From Candidatus Hydrogenedentota bacterium (GTDB taxonomy: Bacteria > Hydrogenedentota > Hydrogenedentia > Hydrogenedentiales > CAITNO01): a DNA stretch of 32,502 nucleotides. Positions 1-7,745 of this stretch are shown here, in pieces. The stretch covers positions 1 through 32,502 of the forward strand of contig CAIXUF010000629.1 of the NCBI GenBank assembly GCA_903922535.1, given 5' to 3'. A program made the position numbers and the translations under genes. The notes under the pieces are model-generated. The model searched no databases. It was not told the DNA's origin and saw only the letters and a program-made list of their open reading frames with translations. The first letter of the stretch is position 1. The number at the start of each line of letters is the position of its first letter.

Positions 1-1693
1 CCGCCCGGCCGATGCGCAGCATCATCAGGTCAAACGCGTCGCGCAGTTCGGACGCCTTGGACAGGTTCAGTTTCACGCCGCCCATGTCGGACTTGTGCAG
101 GATGTCGGGCGACACAATCTTCATGGCCACCGGATAGCCTGAGCGCTCGGCCCTGGCGACGGCGTCATCCGCCGTGCGGGCCAGCCCGCCCGGCAGCACG
201 TTGAAATCATAGGCGCGCAGGATTTCCTTCGCCTCGACCTCGCCCATTTCCTTGCGGCCCGACCGCGCCTGGCGCGCAAGCACGCGCTCCACGCGGTGGC
301 GGTTCACCGGGAACCGGGTCACGATGCGCGGCGGGCGGTTGCGCCAGGCCGCGTAGTCCACCATCGACTTGAGCGCCGCCACCGCGCGCTCCGGCGAGGT
401 GTAGTCGGGAACGCCCGCGTCCACAAACTTGCGGCGGGCGGACATGACAATCGATCCGCCCATGAAGCACACGAGCACCGGCTTTTCCGGATTGTCGCGC
501 GTCGCGGCGATGATCGCGTCCGCCGTCGCGGGCGGATCCGACATGGCCTGCGGCGTCAGAATCACTATCACCGCGTCCACCCTGTCGTCCGCGAGCACTT
601 CGCGCAGCGCCATGGCGTACTTTTCAGGAGGGGCGTCGCCGAGCACATCGACCGGATTGAGGACACTCGCCGCAGGGGCGAGCTGCGCCTTGATACTGTC
701 CGCCACCGCGGGGGTCAGCGGCTCCAGCTTCATGCCCAGGTTTTCCACCGCGTCGGCCGCCATGATGCCGGGGCCGCCCGCGTTGGTGATCACGCACACC
801 CGGCTGCCCTTGGGCAGCGGCTGCGTGGCAAAAGCTGTGGCGTAGTCAAAGAGCGACTCGAAATCGTCCGCGCGCACGATGCCGGCGCGCTTGAACGCCG
901 CGCCGTAGGCAATGTCGGCGCCCGCAAGGCTGCCCGTGTGCGACGAGGCGGCCTTGCCGCCGGCCGCCGTGGTGCCCGCCTTGAGGATGACCACCGGCTT
1001 CTTCGCGGACACCGCCTCGGCGATCCGGATGAATTCGGGGCCTTCCGCGATGCTTTCCAGGTACGCGGCAATCACGCGGGTCTGCTTGTCCTCGGAAAGG
1101 CACTCCAGCAGGTCCGTCTCGCACAGGTCCGCCTTGTTGCCGATGCTCAGCAGCTTGGCCAGGCCCACACCGCGGCCCTCGGACCAGTCCAGTATGGCCG
1201 TGCACAGCGCGCCCGACTGGGACATCACCGAGATGCTGCCCGGTTTGGGCATCTGCACCGCGAAGGACGCGTTCATGTGGTTTTCGGTGTTGATCAGGCC
1301 CAGGCAGTTCGGCCCGAGCATGCGCACACCGTGGCTGCGGCAGAAGTCGGCGAGCTGGCGCTCCAGCACGGCGCCTTCATGGCCGACCTCCTTGAAGCCG
1401 GCCGTGATCACCGTCACCGCCTTGGCGCCGGCCGCGACCGACGCCTCAAGCGCCGGCATCACGGCCTTGCCTGGCACGACGATGATGCTGTGGTCAATTC
1501 TGACCCCCGCCTCGCGCACGTCTTTATAACATGGCAAACCGAGAATCTCGTTGGTGGTGGGGTTTACGGGGATGATCTTGCCCTGGTAGCCGGCCTTGAT
1601 AAGGTTGTCCAGGACTGCGAAGCCGACTTTGCCGGGGCTTTTGGACGCACCGATGACGGCTATCGCTTCGGGGTAGAGCAGTGCTTCGAGCAT
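1..1693 (-). CDS. ADP-forming acetate/acyl-CoA synthetase, partial (3' end beyond window)
   Basis: The frame starts at the ATG complementary to 1691-1693 and runs off the left edge after about 564 codons. The N-terminus (MLEALLYPEAIAVIGAS) is a CoA-binding Rossmann domain. A succinyl-CoA-ligase-like domain follows, with the motif SSHTGSLAG; His252 in it matches the phosphorylated catalytic His of this family. The last visible stretch (after roughly residue 470, around GRKEMGEVEAKEILRAYDF) is the start of the ATP-grasp domain, so this is a fused alpha-beta enzyme. Family members interconvert acyl-CoA, ADP and phosphate with the acid and ATP, giving substrate-level phosphorylation or acid activation. 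The substrate cannot be told from sequence; acetate is the default. The Shine-Dalgarno is weak (AGGGA). The 3' end and most of the ATP-grasp domain are outside the window. Confidence 0.9.
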   Translation of the reverse strand, partial: MLEALLYPEAIAVIGASKSPGKVGFAVLDNLIKAGYQGKIIPVNPTTNEILGLPCYKDVREAGVRIDHSIIVVPGKAVMPALEASVAAGAKAVTVITAGFKEVGHEGAVLERQLADFCRSHGVRMLGPNCLGLINTENHMNASFAVQMPKPGSISVMSQSGALCTAILDWSEGRGVGLAKLLSIGNKADLCETDLLECLSEDKQTRVIAAYLESIAEGPEFIRIAEAVSAKKPVVILKAGTTAAGGKAASSHTGSLAGADIAYGAAFKRAGIVRADDFESLFDYATAFATQPLPKGSRVCVITNAGGPGIMAADAVENLGMKLEPLTPAVADSIKAQLAPAASVLNPVDVLGDAPPEKYAMALREVLADDRVDAVIVILTPQAMSDPPATADAIIAATRDNPEKPVLVCFMGGSIVMSARRKFVDAGVPDYTSPERAVAALKSMVDYAAWRNRPPRIVTRFPVNRHRVERVLARQARSGRKEMGEVEAKEILRAYDFNVLPGGLARTADDAVARAERSGYPVAMKIVSPDILHKSDMGGVKLNLSKASELRDAFDLMMLRIGRA

Positions 1694-1931
1694 AAGTCCC
1701 TAACCTGCGTTGGGGAGCCTCGATGAGGAAGTTCCCTTTGTTGCCATGCCCCTGGAACGCGGGCACAGCGACCCATGGAAGTAAAAGAAGATACGTCGTG
1801 CGGAGTGCACGGTCATTGGTATACCACTTTTACCCCGCTGATTTCCAGTAATAAATTCTCGATTACTTCGGATTCCCTACCGAACGGAAGTGTAAACGGC
1901 TGCGGACAATATAATACCTACCCGGTGCGTA
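1694..1931. other. AT-rich intergenic gap with dyads
   Basis: This 238-base gap lies between two minus-strand genes and is much more AT-rich than its surroundings between about 1810 and 1910. It contains a perfect 10-base palindrome TGGTATACCA (1817-1826) and a smaller dyad AGTAAT...ATTACT near 1850-1868. A promoter for the downstream synthetase is likely here, but I found no convincing -35/-10 pair. I see no gene in it. Confidence 0.5.
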
Positions 1932-1938
1932 TTATATT
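1908..1938. terminator. AT-rich inverted repeat at the sulfatase stop codon
   Basis: Perfect 10-base arms AATATAATAC and GTATTATATT are separated by 11 bases (1918-1928). The right arm overlaps the stop codon of the minus-strand sulfatase gene. A structure at a gene end suggests a transcription end point. The stem is AT-only apart from one pair and there is no good U-tract, so it is not a classic intrinsic terminator; a protein-binding site is the alternative. Confidence 0.4.
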
Positions 1939-3239
1939 TTGGGCGACACTTCGCGCCGTTTCCCCAGCGTCAGACCGTGGGCCACCAGCGGGTCCTCGGT
2001 CAGCCCGTTCTGCGTCATTTTGTCCCGAATCCACCCTTCCAGGGTCTCTTCCAATTCCCGGACCAGCTCGGGCTGTTCGGAGGCGATGTTGCGCAGTTCC
2101 TGCGGGTCGGCGGCCAAATCGTAGAGTTCCCGAGCCGCAGTGCCATAGACATCAGGCTGGCGGGCGAAGATGAATTTGTGGGTGCGGGTGCGCAATGCCC
2201 ACTTCATTTGCCACGTGCATTCCTCGCAGATGAGCCAGGGACGGGTCGGGGCGTTGGCCTCGCCGCGCTGCCAGGGCGTGAGGGCCACGCTTTCCATGGT
2301 GTCTGGAATCGGCACACCCACCAAGTCGAGCAGGGTTGGGGCGAGGTCCGTGTGGGCGGTCAGTTCCCCCACCCGACCCGGCGCCCCGCCGGGACAACGC
2401 ACGATGAAGGGCACGTGCAGGTTGCCGTCGTAGAGGCCGTGGTGGTCGAAAAAGATGTCGTGGCGGTGTATCATCTCGCCATGGCCCCCCGTCAGGACCA
2501 CCAGCGTGTCGTCCCGCAGCCCCAATCGGTCCACGGCCTCCAGCAGTGCGCCGACACCCTCGTCGCAATGGCGGATCTCGGCGTCGTAAAGCGCCTCGAT
2601 ATAGTTGGCGTCGGTGATGTTGTCCCCCAACTTGGGAAACCAAGTTTCCCGCCACACATCGCCCAGTGGATGCTTGTCGAGCCCCGCCAGCGTCGTGTTG
2701 GCCGGGTCGCAGGGATCGCCGTCATAAAACAGTTTGCGGTAGGCGCGCGGCGGCAGATAGGGCGTGTGCGGGTCCCAGTAATGGACAAAGAGATAAAACT
2801 GTTCCGAATGATGCTGCTCCAGCCAGGGCAGCACACGCCGGTTGATCTCGCGGTTGTCCGCGTTGATCGACAGTTCGCGCCGTTGGGTCGGGTCAATGTA
2901 GAACTCAAAGCCCCGGTGGAAATCGAGGTGCCACTGGCTGAGATTGTCCACGGCGCAGGTGGTGAACCCCGCCTTGCCCAGCAGATGCGGCAGCCAGGGA
3001 GCGTTCCGCGGAATGGTCCGCTGCCCGCCATGGGCAACAATGCCGTGGGTGATGCTGTGCTGGCCGGTATTGATCGTGGTGAACGCGGGATGCGTGGGGA
3101 TGGCCGTGGAAATGTGAGATTCAAACAGCACCGACTCTGCCGCAAACGCATCGATATGCGGCGACGTGGCGCGGGAATAGCCGTAACAGCCCAGATGGTC
3201 CGCCCGCAGCGTGTCCACAGCGATGAGGATGATGTTCAT
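1932..3239 (-). CDS. Sulfatase-fold hydrolase/transferase with non-canonical active site
   Basis: A 435-residue protein of the sulfatase/alkaline phosphatase superfamily. The start chosen (ATG at 3237-3239) places the first beta strand MNIILIAVDTLRADHLGCYGY at the N-terminus, as in the family; an in-frame ATG nine codons upstream is possible and has a slightly better AGG. D9 is a probable metal ligand. The position of the formylglycine motif C-x-P-S-R reads T49-H-P51-A-F53, followed at the correct distance by TG. The later metal-binding segment, usually S-D-H-G-E, reads G-G252-H253-G-E. So Cys, Arg and one metal Asp are all replaced. Thr nucleophiles occur in related phosphotransferases and sulfatase-like groups. 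No signal peptide is seen, so it is probably cytoplasmic. Substrate unknown: a sulfate ester, phosphodiester or none. Confidence 0.85.
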   Translation of the reverse strand: MNIILIAVDTLRADHLGCYGYSRATSPHIDAFAAESVLFESHISTAIPTHPAFTTINTGQHSITHGIVAHGGQRTIPRNAPWLPHLLGKAGFTTCAVDNLSQWHLDFHRGFEFYIDPTQRRELSINADNREINRRVLPWLEQHHSEQFYLFVHYWDPHTPYLPPRAYRKLFYDGDPCDPANTTLAGLDKHPLGDVWRETWFPKLGDNITDANYIEALYDAEIRHCDEGVGALLEAVDRLGLRDDTLVVLTGGHGEMIHRHDIFFDHHGLYDGNLHVPFIVRCPGGAPGRVGELTAHTDLAPTLLDLVGVPIPDTMESVALTPWQRGEANAPTRPWLICEECTWQMKWALRTRTHKFIFARQPDVYGTAARELYDLAADPQELRNIASEQPELVRELEETLEGWIRDKMTQNGLTEDPLVAHGLTLGKRREVSPKI

Positions 3240-3243
3240 GCCT

Positions 3244-3263
3244 GCACAATTCCGTGTTTGTGC
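3244..3263. promoter_or_regulatory. Inverted repeat in sulfatase 5' leader
   Basis: The arms GCACAA and TTGTGC are separated by 8 bases, a few bases upstream of the chosen sulfatase start on the minus strand and over the place where a Shine-Dalgarno would sit. It could be an operator or an RNA hairpin limiting translation. Only six base pairs support it. Confidence 0.25.
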
Positions 3264-3333
3264 CATGAGCCTAACACACAGATGGGACAGGCGGCCACCG
3301 AATCGGAAGGGGCTGCACATAAATTGCTAATTT

Positions 3334-3385
3334 TTGACAGGCATGGTATCCTTTTTGGGAACAGAAAAGTGGTTGGTTAGAAGGA
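3334..3385 (+). promoter_or_regulatory. Candidate promoter and RBS of the toxin-antitoxin pair
   Basis: A perfect -35 hexamer TTGACA lies at 3334-3339 in an AT-rich stretch. No good -10 hexamer follows at the standard spacing, so the promoter call rests on the -35 alone. AAGGA at 3381-3385 is the likely ribosome binding site for the antitoxin ATG at 3396. Confidence 0.3.
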
Positions 3386-3395
3386 TGCATGTGCG

Positions 3396-3692
3396 ATGAA
3401 CATTAATCTTGGGGCGCAATGGGAGGAGTTCATATCCTCTACTGTGCATAGTGGCCGTTATATGTCCGCCAGCGAGGTCGTACGGGATGGACTTCGGCTG
3501 TTGCAGGCGCAGGAACAGGTTCGGCAAATCCGCCTTGAGCAACTTCGCAAGGAAATCGACCGCGGAGTTGAGCAGCTTGAACAGGGAGACTGTCTTGAGC
3601 TTGACGCGGGCGGACTAAAGGGCCTTCTCGCCAACGTCAAGGCAAAGGGACGAAAACGGCTTGCCAAGGACAAGGGTGCTGCCAAGTCATGA
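3396..3692 (+). CDS. parD: ParD-type ribbon-helix-helix antitoxin
   Basis: A 98-residue protein. The N-terminal half fits the ParD/CopG ribbon-helix-helix pattern: a short beta strand (MNINLGAQW) followed by two helices with SGRYMSASEVVRDGLRLL, the family hallmark G-R-Y-x-S-A-S-E-V-V. The C-terminal half (from about residue 50) is charged and helical and should wrap around the toxin; it ends in a basic tail (KAKGRKRLAKDKGAAKS), longer than usual. ParD neutralises ParE and represses its own operon by binding upstream DNA as a dimer. Its stop overlaps the start of the toxin gene by ATGA, so the two are translationally coupled. Confidence 0.88.
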   Translation: MNINLGAQWEEFISSTVHSGRYMSASEVVRDGLRLLQAQEQVRQIRLEQLRKEIDRGVEQLEQGDCLELDAGGLKGLLANVKAKGRKRLAKDKGAAKS

Positions 3693-3988
3693 AGTTCCGT
3701 CTCTCTGCCGCCGCACAGGGCGACTTGGAGGACCGTTGGCTTCATATCGCGCGGGACAATCCGCGGGCAGCCGACCGGCTGCTGGACACCATTGAGAAGA
3801 AGCTGGCCGTGCTCGCCAAGCATCCGCACCTGGGGCGCAGGTGCGATGAACTCGGCCCCAATCTTCATCGATTCCCCGCCGGTTCGTGCGTCATCTTCTA
3901 TCCCATTGAAACGAAGCATATTGAGATCGTGCGCATTCTGCACAGCGCCCGTGATATCGAGGCCATCCTCAATCCGTCTGACGAATAG
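3689..3988 (+). CDS. parE: ParE/RelE-superfamily toxin
   Basis: A 99-residue protein, the usual size for ParE. It begins MKFRLSAAAQGDLEDRWLHIARDNPRAADRLLDTIEKKLAVLAKHPHLGRRCDEL, the helix-hairpin plus P-x-L-G-R pattern of the family, and ends with the strand pattern HIEIVRILHSARDIEAIL, whose R-I-L-H-x-x-R-D-I signature is typical. ParE toxins mostly inhibit DNA gyrase; RelE relatives cut mRNA, and the sequence alone fits ParE better. It overlaps the antitoxin by 4 bases. The pair sits alone between a sulfatase-fold gene and the exported-hydrolase cluster. Confidence 0.88.
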   Translation: MKFRLSAAAQGDLEDRWLHIARDNPRAADRLLDTIEKKLAVLAKHPHLGRRCDELGPNLHRFPAGSCVIFYPIETKHIEIVRILHSARDIEAILNPSDE

Positions 3989-4020
3989 GGGTCTTTGCTC
4001 TCTTGGCGGGATGCCGGACG

Positions 4021-4038
4021 GCCACCAGGGATGGTGGC
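4021..4038. other. GC-rich hairpin after the toxin gene
   Basis: GCCACCA and TGGTGGC form a 7-base stem with a GGGA loop, 32 bases after the toxin stop codon. There is no T-tract, so it is at best a weak terminator or a transcript-stabilising hairpin. Confidence 0.3.
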
Positions 4039-4129
4039 GCCCCCAGGAATGTTCCCAGTCGAGTTTGACAACGCCACATCAGGGTGCGAGACTGCGAGGA
4101 CTGTTGGACACACAATGGGAGACTGACAG

Positions 4130-5644
4130 ATGATTCGTCGTGATTTTCTCAAGACTTCGTTGGGGGCCGGAACACTGGGGATGGCCGTGGCAAGTGGCTC
4201 GGGTGCACAGGAAACGGCTGCCAAAGGCCCGGCCCAAGGGTTTGCCGCGCCGCCGATTCTCAAATCGTTCACGGCGGAGGATCACCGGCGGCGTTTGACA
4301 AGTGTGCGTTTCTGCGAGCAGGCGATCCGCAAGTGCATGCGCAGGCATCTGGTGACGAACTATCTCCCGGCGCAGGCGACGTACAATCTTGGCGAGTATC
4401 CGTCCAAGGAAAGGTGGGCGCCCAATGATTATGACGAGCAGGAGCTGGACCGCCTCCGCGATCACGGGATTCAGATCATCCAGGTCTTCGACGACTGGAA
4501 CGATTCGTTGCGGCTTTTCGGCGGCGACAAGTACAGCCCGGTCAATCCCGAAGGGTTCAGGCGCTTTGTGGACATGGTGCACCGCCGGGGGATGAAGCTG
4601 CTGCCCTATGTGTCCACCGGATTCATCCAGCGGACCGACCCCGATTTTCGTCCCGAATGGTCGCGTGAGGGGGACTTTCTGGTGCTCGGCTATTGGAACA
4701 TGGCGCGCTGCGCGCCGTCGAGCGCGGGGTGGCGCGCCTACCTGCTGCCGAAGGTGATGGCGGTGATGGACGAGTACGGGGCGGACGGCCTGTACGACGA
4801 CGGCGGGTATCTCGCCAACCAGCATCACGGCCGGGGTCCGGCCACGGCCGACGAAGTGGATGCGTTCGAGGAGAAGGCTGATCATGACGGCGCATTCACC
4901 GACCTCTTGGCGCTGCTGTACGGCGAGATCAAGCGGCGCGGCGGCATCTTCAAACTGCACGTGAACGGCGCGGAGCAGCCGATGAGCCGGGGCATGCGAT
5001 TGTACGACTATCTGTGGGTCGGCGAGGGCGTGGGCAACCTCGACGCCATGCGCGACGCCGTCAAAGACTATCCGCCCTATGTGGTGCCCTGTCCCGACAT
5101 GACCTTCGCCAAAACGGACAACTTTGACGAACCCTACCTCCACGCCATCCCGTACATGCAGTTTCCGATGTTGCAGGCGGGCCGTCCGTTCACAGGCGAG
5201 CGCGCGATGATTCCGGGCGTGGCGTACAACCCCAATCCCGACGATTTCTGGATGCGCATCTGCCGCGAGGCCTGGAAGCAATACCAGACGCATCCAGAAG
5301 GCCCGTATTCCTACGGTGCGTGGGACGCCATACCCGGCCGGAGCGAAACGCGGCCTACGCACGGGAAATGGCTCAAGCGGTATCTGCCTCTCACGGAGGA
5401 GGGCGCTTGGGTCTGGCTGGAGGTCGCGGACAGCGACCTGTTTGGCGAACCGCTGCCCGAGGGATGCGTGGCTTCGGTCTTCGCCAACCGGGACGTGCAT
5501 CTTGTGCTGGCGAACTACGGGAAGGAGTCTGTGGACATCGTCACGCGGGACAAGTATGCGCCGACGGCAACCACCGAAAGCGCGCCCCGGGATCACTGGC
5601 GGCTGGAGGGGAGATCTCTGGAGATACTGCGGCTGCAAGCGTGA
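4130..5644 (+). CDS. Tat-exported TIM-barrel glycosidase-like protein, family not recognised
   Basis: A 504-residue protein starting with a twin-arginine signal (MIRRDFLKTSLGAGTLGMAVASGSGAQ, RR at 3-4), so it is exported folded. The rest looks like one (beta/alpha)8 barrel with a small C-terminal beta domain. Strand-like segments include GIQIIQVFDDWND (about 118-130) and GMKLLPYVSTGF (about 154-165). YGADGLYDDGGY (about 216-227) carries paired acidic residues where glycosidases of this fold keep a catalytic Asp. The last 90 residues (VASVFANRDVHLVLANYG) resemble the beta-sandwich that ends many such enzymes. I cannot assign a GH family. First of five exported proteins in a row; no transporter nearby. 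Confidence 0.75.
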   Translation: MIRRDFLKTSLGAGTLGMAVASGSGAQETAAKGPAQGFAAPPILKSFTAEDHRRRLTSVRFCEQAIRKCMRRHLVTNYLPAQATYNLGEYPSKERWAPNDYDEQELDRLRDHGIQIIQVFDDWNDSLRLFGGDKYSPVNPEGFRRFVDMVHRRGMKLLPYVSTGFIQRTDPDFRPEWSREGDFLVLGYWNMARCAPSSAGWRAYLLPKVMAVMDEYGADGLYDDGGYLANQHHGRGPATADEVDAFEEKADHDGAFTDLLALLYGEIKRRGGIFKLHVNGAEQPMSRGMRLYDYLWVGEGVGNLDAMRDAVKDYPPYVVPCPDMTFAKTDNFDEPYLHAIPYMQFPMLQAGRPFTGERAMIPGVAYNPNPDDFWMRICREAWKQYQTHPEGPYSYGAWDAIPGRSETRPTHGKWLKRYLPLTEEGAWVWLEVADSDLFGEPLPEGCVASVFANRDVHLVLANYGKESVDIVTRDKYAPTATTESAPRDHWRLEGRSLEILRLQA

Positions 5645-5675
5645 GAGCAAAGGAATCCGAAGGGAAAGGCGTGTT

Positions 5676-5800
5676 GACCACGAAATACACGTATCGACAC
5701 GGAAAGGAACTGAACGCAAAGATCGCAAAGAAAGGCACTGCGCATTATGGTCACCTTGTCTTTACTCCTCTTCCGTTGTCGATCCGTGTATTCCGTGGTT
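5676..5800. repeat. Intergenic inverted-repeat element
   Basis: The left arm 5676-5708 (GACCACGAAATACACG...) and the right arm 5766-5800 are imperfect reverse complements of about 33-35 bases, separated by about 57 bases. The right arm read in reverse starts AACCACGGAATACACGG. Elements with this ACCACG(A/G)AATACACG core are widespread in intergenic DNA of many bacteria and give rise to spurious proteins ending in RVFRG. It may be a non-autonomous miniature element, since no transposase is present. The rest of the 5645-5909 gap holds only the RBS of the next gene. Confidence 0.7.
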
Positions 5801-5909
5801 AGAATGCCTCTTCTTGATTGTGGTTCGCGCGCCTTTTGTCTTCGCGCAATTGCCTTGGCGTTGGTCCGCGGGTACACTGACATGGACTTAACTTCAAGGA
5901 GGCCGTCTC

Positions 5910-7697
5910 ATGTCGCTTATGATTGCCCTTTCGATGCTTTTCGCCGCGCCCGATGGCGCCGCAACAGCCACGCGAACACCGCTGGTCTATTTCGACATGC
6001 AGGCGTGCATCCAGTCGCTGCCGGAGGACACGGTGCTGCGCTATGACGCGCTCAAGCTGGCCGCGTCGCTGCAGGGGCTGGTGAACCGCGACAAGCCGCG
6101 GCTCGCGCTGCGCTTTCTGGAGAGCGACGGCCGCAATGTGGACGACTACTGGCTCGACTTGCAGCGCAAGGGCTGGCTCAAGGACACGCCCGTCGAGCAG
6201 GAGAAGGATCTGGCGGCGCTGCTGCGCCGCTTTCCCGACCAGGCAACCGGGCTGGTGCTGTGGGACCAGAACGTGGCAGCGTCGGCAAACGTGGCCGCCA
6301 CCATCTGCGGTGTCGAGGGATTGCTGCCCATGCGCGCGGGCAGTCCGCTCATTGCGCTGCTGGACAAGGCGGGCGTGCTGCCGCCGGTGAAGACCGACCT
6401 GACGGGCAAGTTTGCCGGCAAGGAAACGGGCAGCGCCAAGTGCGACGCCTACCTGTGGGCCAAGCGCGAGTATCTGGATGCGGGCAAATGCTCCGCGACC
6501 CTGATGGCCAACTACATCGACGGCTATTCGCAGGCGGCGGGCAAGCCGGGTTTCTCCTATCCCGACCTCTCCAACGCCACGCTGGCCAACCACGATTTCT
6601 ACATTGCGCATCGGGCGTTCTTCTTTGACCTGAGCCCCTGGGGCGACGAGGCGCCGGTGGATGATCCCGGCCAGCCGTTGGGCACGGATCGGAACACACT
6701 GATCGCGCTGCTCAAGGCGCAGTACGAGCGCAACGGCGGCAAGGCGTTCACGTCGGTCGGCGGGTTTACGCCGTGGAACCTGAAATACACCAACAACGGC
6801 CCGGCGGGCGGCAAGCATGAGCCCGTGCCCACGGAGTGGGAATACGCCGCCGTGCTGTCGGCGCACAACGCGCTGATGGACGCTGACGCGCTGGGTCTCG
6901 GCTGCCTGGCGAACGCCTCGGCCTACATGCACTGCCCGCTGCAGAAACACTACACGCAGAATGCCCGGCCCGCACCACGCACCCTCGAAGAGAAGACCTA
7001 CGTGCTGATCTACATGGGCGACTACGATGCGGCGTCGTGGCTGTCGCGCAGCATCCCGCGGGTGTGGGACGATCCGGCGCGAGGCACGATGCCCATCGCG
7101 TGGGCGTTCAACCCGAACCTTGCCGAGCGCGTGCCCTACGTGTTCGACCACGTCTATGCGACAAAGTCGCCCAATGACTGGTTCATCGGCGGCGACAGCG
7201 GCGCGGGCTACATCAACCCGAACCTGCTGACGGGCAAACGGCTGGGCAGCGGGTTGCCCGACGCGCTGCCGCTCTGGGTGAAGCACAACAAGCGCTGGTA
7301 CGGGCAGTTTGACTACAGCATCACAGGCTTCGTCATCAACGGATTCCACGGCCGCATGCCGCTGCGCGTTCAGAAAGCCTACACGGACTTTTCCCCCGAC
7401 GGCGTCGGCATGCAGTTGGGTTATGAGAAGCCGCTGGTCGGGCGCACGCCGTTCCTGCGCCAGGTGTCGGACATCTATCCCGACGGAAACAACCTGGGCA
7501 AGGCGGCGGCCGAGATGGCGCATTTTACGAAACCGGTCAAGCCGCAGTTTCTCATCTTCCGCTGGATCCTGCAGGCCCCGACAACCATGAAGGGTGTGTG
7601 GGAGGCCCTGCAAAAGGACTATGGGAAAGAGAACTGGGAGTTGTGTGATCCATACACATTCTTTGATTTGTACCGGCAGTCGCTGGAGAAGAAATAG
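5910..7697 (+). CDS. GxGYxYP-domain putative glycoside hydrolase, exported
   Basis: A 595-residue protein. AAGGAGG at 5896-5902 fixes the start. A short Sec-type signal (MSLMIALSMLFAAPDGAATA) precedes the mature part. The protein matches the GxGYxYP family, named after a conserved motif: here G431-A-G-Y-I-N-P437, with Asn in place of the second Tyr. The N-terminal part (about 25-240) has the alternating helical pattern LAASLQGLVNRDKPRLALRF typical of the family's N-terminal domain; the motif-bearing C-terminal domain covers about 330-560. Family members sit in polysaccharide loci and are considered glycosidase-like, but the reaction is not established. It ends in QSLEKK with the stop codon lying in a 7-base tandem repeat. 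Confidence 0.8.
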   Translation: MSLMIALSMLFAAPDGAATATRTPLVYFDMQACIQSLPEDTVLRYDALKLAASLQGLVNRDKPRLALRFLESDGRNVDDYWLDLQRKGWLKDTPVEQEKDLAALLRRFPDQATGLVLWDQNVAASANVAATICGVEGLLPMRAGSPLIALLDKAGVLPPVKTDLTGKFAGKETGSAKCDAYLWAKREYLDAGKCSATLMANYIDGYSQAAGKPGFSYPDLSNATLANHDFYIAHRAFFFDLSPWGDEAPVDDPGQPLGTDRNTLIALLKAQYERNGGKAFTSVGGFTPWNLKYTNNGPAGGKHEPVPTEWEYAAVLSAHNALMDADALGLGCLANASAYMHCPLQKHYTQNARPAPRTLEEKTYVLIYMGDYDAASWLSRSIPRVWDDPARGTMPIAWAFNPNLAERVPYVFDHVYATKSPNDWFIGGDSGAGYINPNLLTGKRLGSGLPDALPLWVKHNKRWYGQFDYSITGFVINGFHGRMPLRVQKAYTDFSPDGVGMQLGYEKPLVGRTPFLRQVSDIYPDGNNLGKAAAEMAHFTKPVKPQFLIFRWILQAPTTMKGVWEALQKDYGKENWELCDPYTFFDLYRQSLEKK

Positions 7698-7724
7698 GGT
7701 CTTGGGTCTGGGGTCTGGGGTCTA
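7697..7724. repeat. 7-base tandem repeat, four copies
   Basis: Four consecutive heptamers GGGTCTT, GGGTCTG, GGGTCTG, GGGTCTA. The first begins at the last base of the preceding stop codon. It fills most of the 48-base gap before the next gene, so it lies in the transcript if the two genes are co-transcribed. Confidence 0.85.
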
Positions 7725-7745
7725 GTAAGAGGAAAGGAATATGTC

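Noticed and set aside
296..1726. A 476-codon plus-strand frame opposite the acyl-CoA synthetase.
   Set aside because: The opposite strand encodes a clear CoA-binding and ligase protein with its catalytic His; this frame is His/Arg-rich and without recognisable domains.
5593..5883. A small minus-strand frame containing CDLCVQFLSVSIRVFRG.
   Set aside because: This is a known type of spurious translation of the dispersed inverted-repeat element, not a protein.
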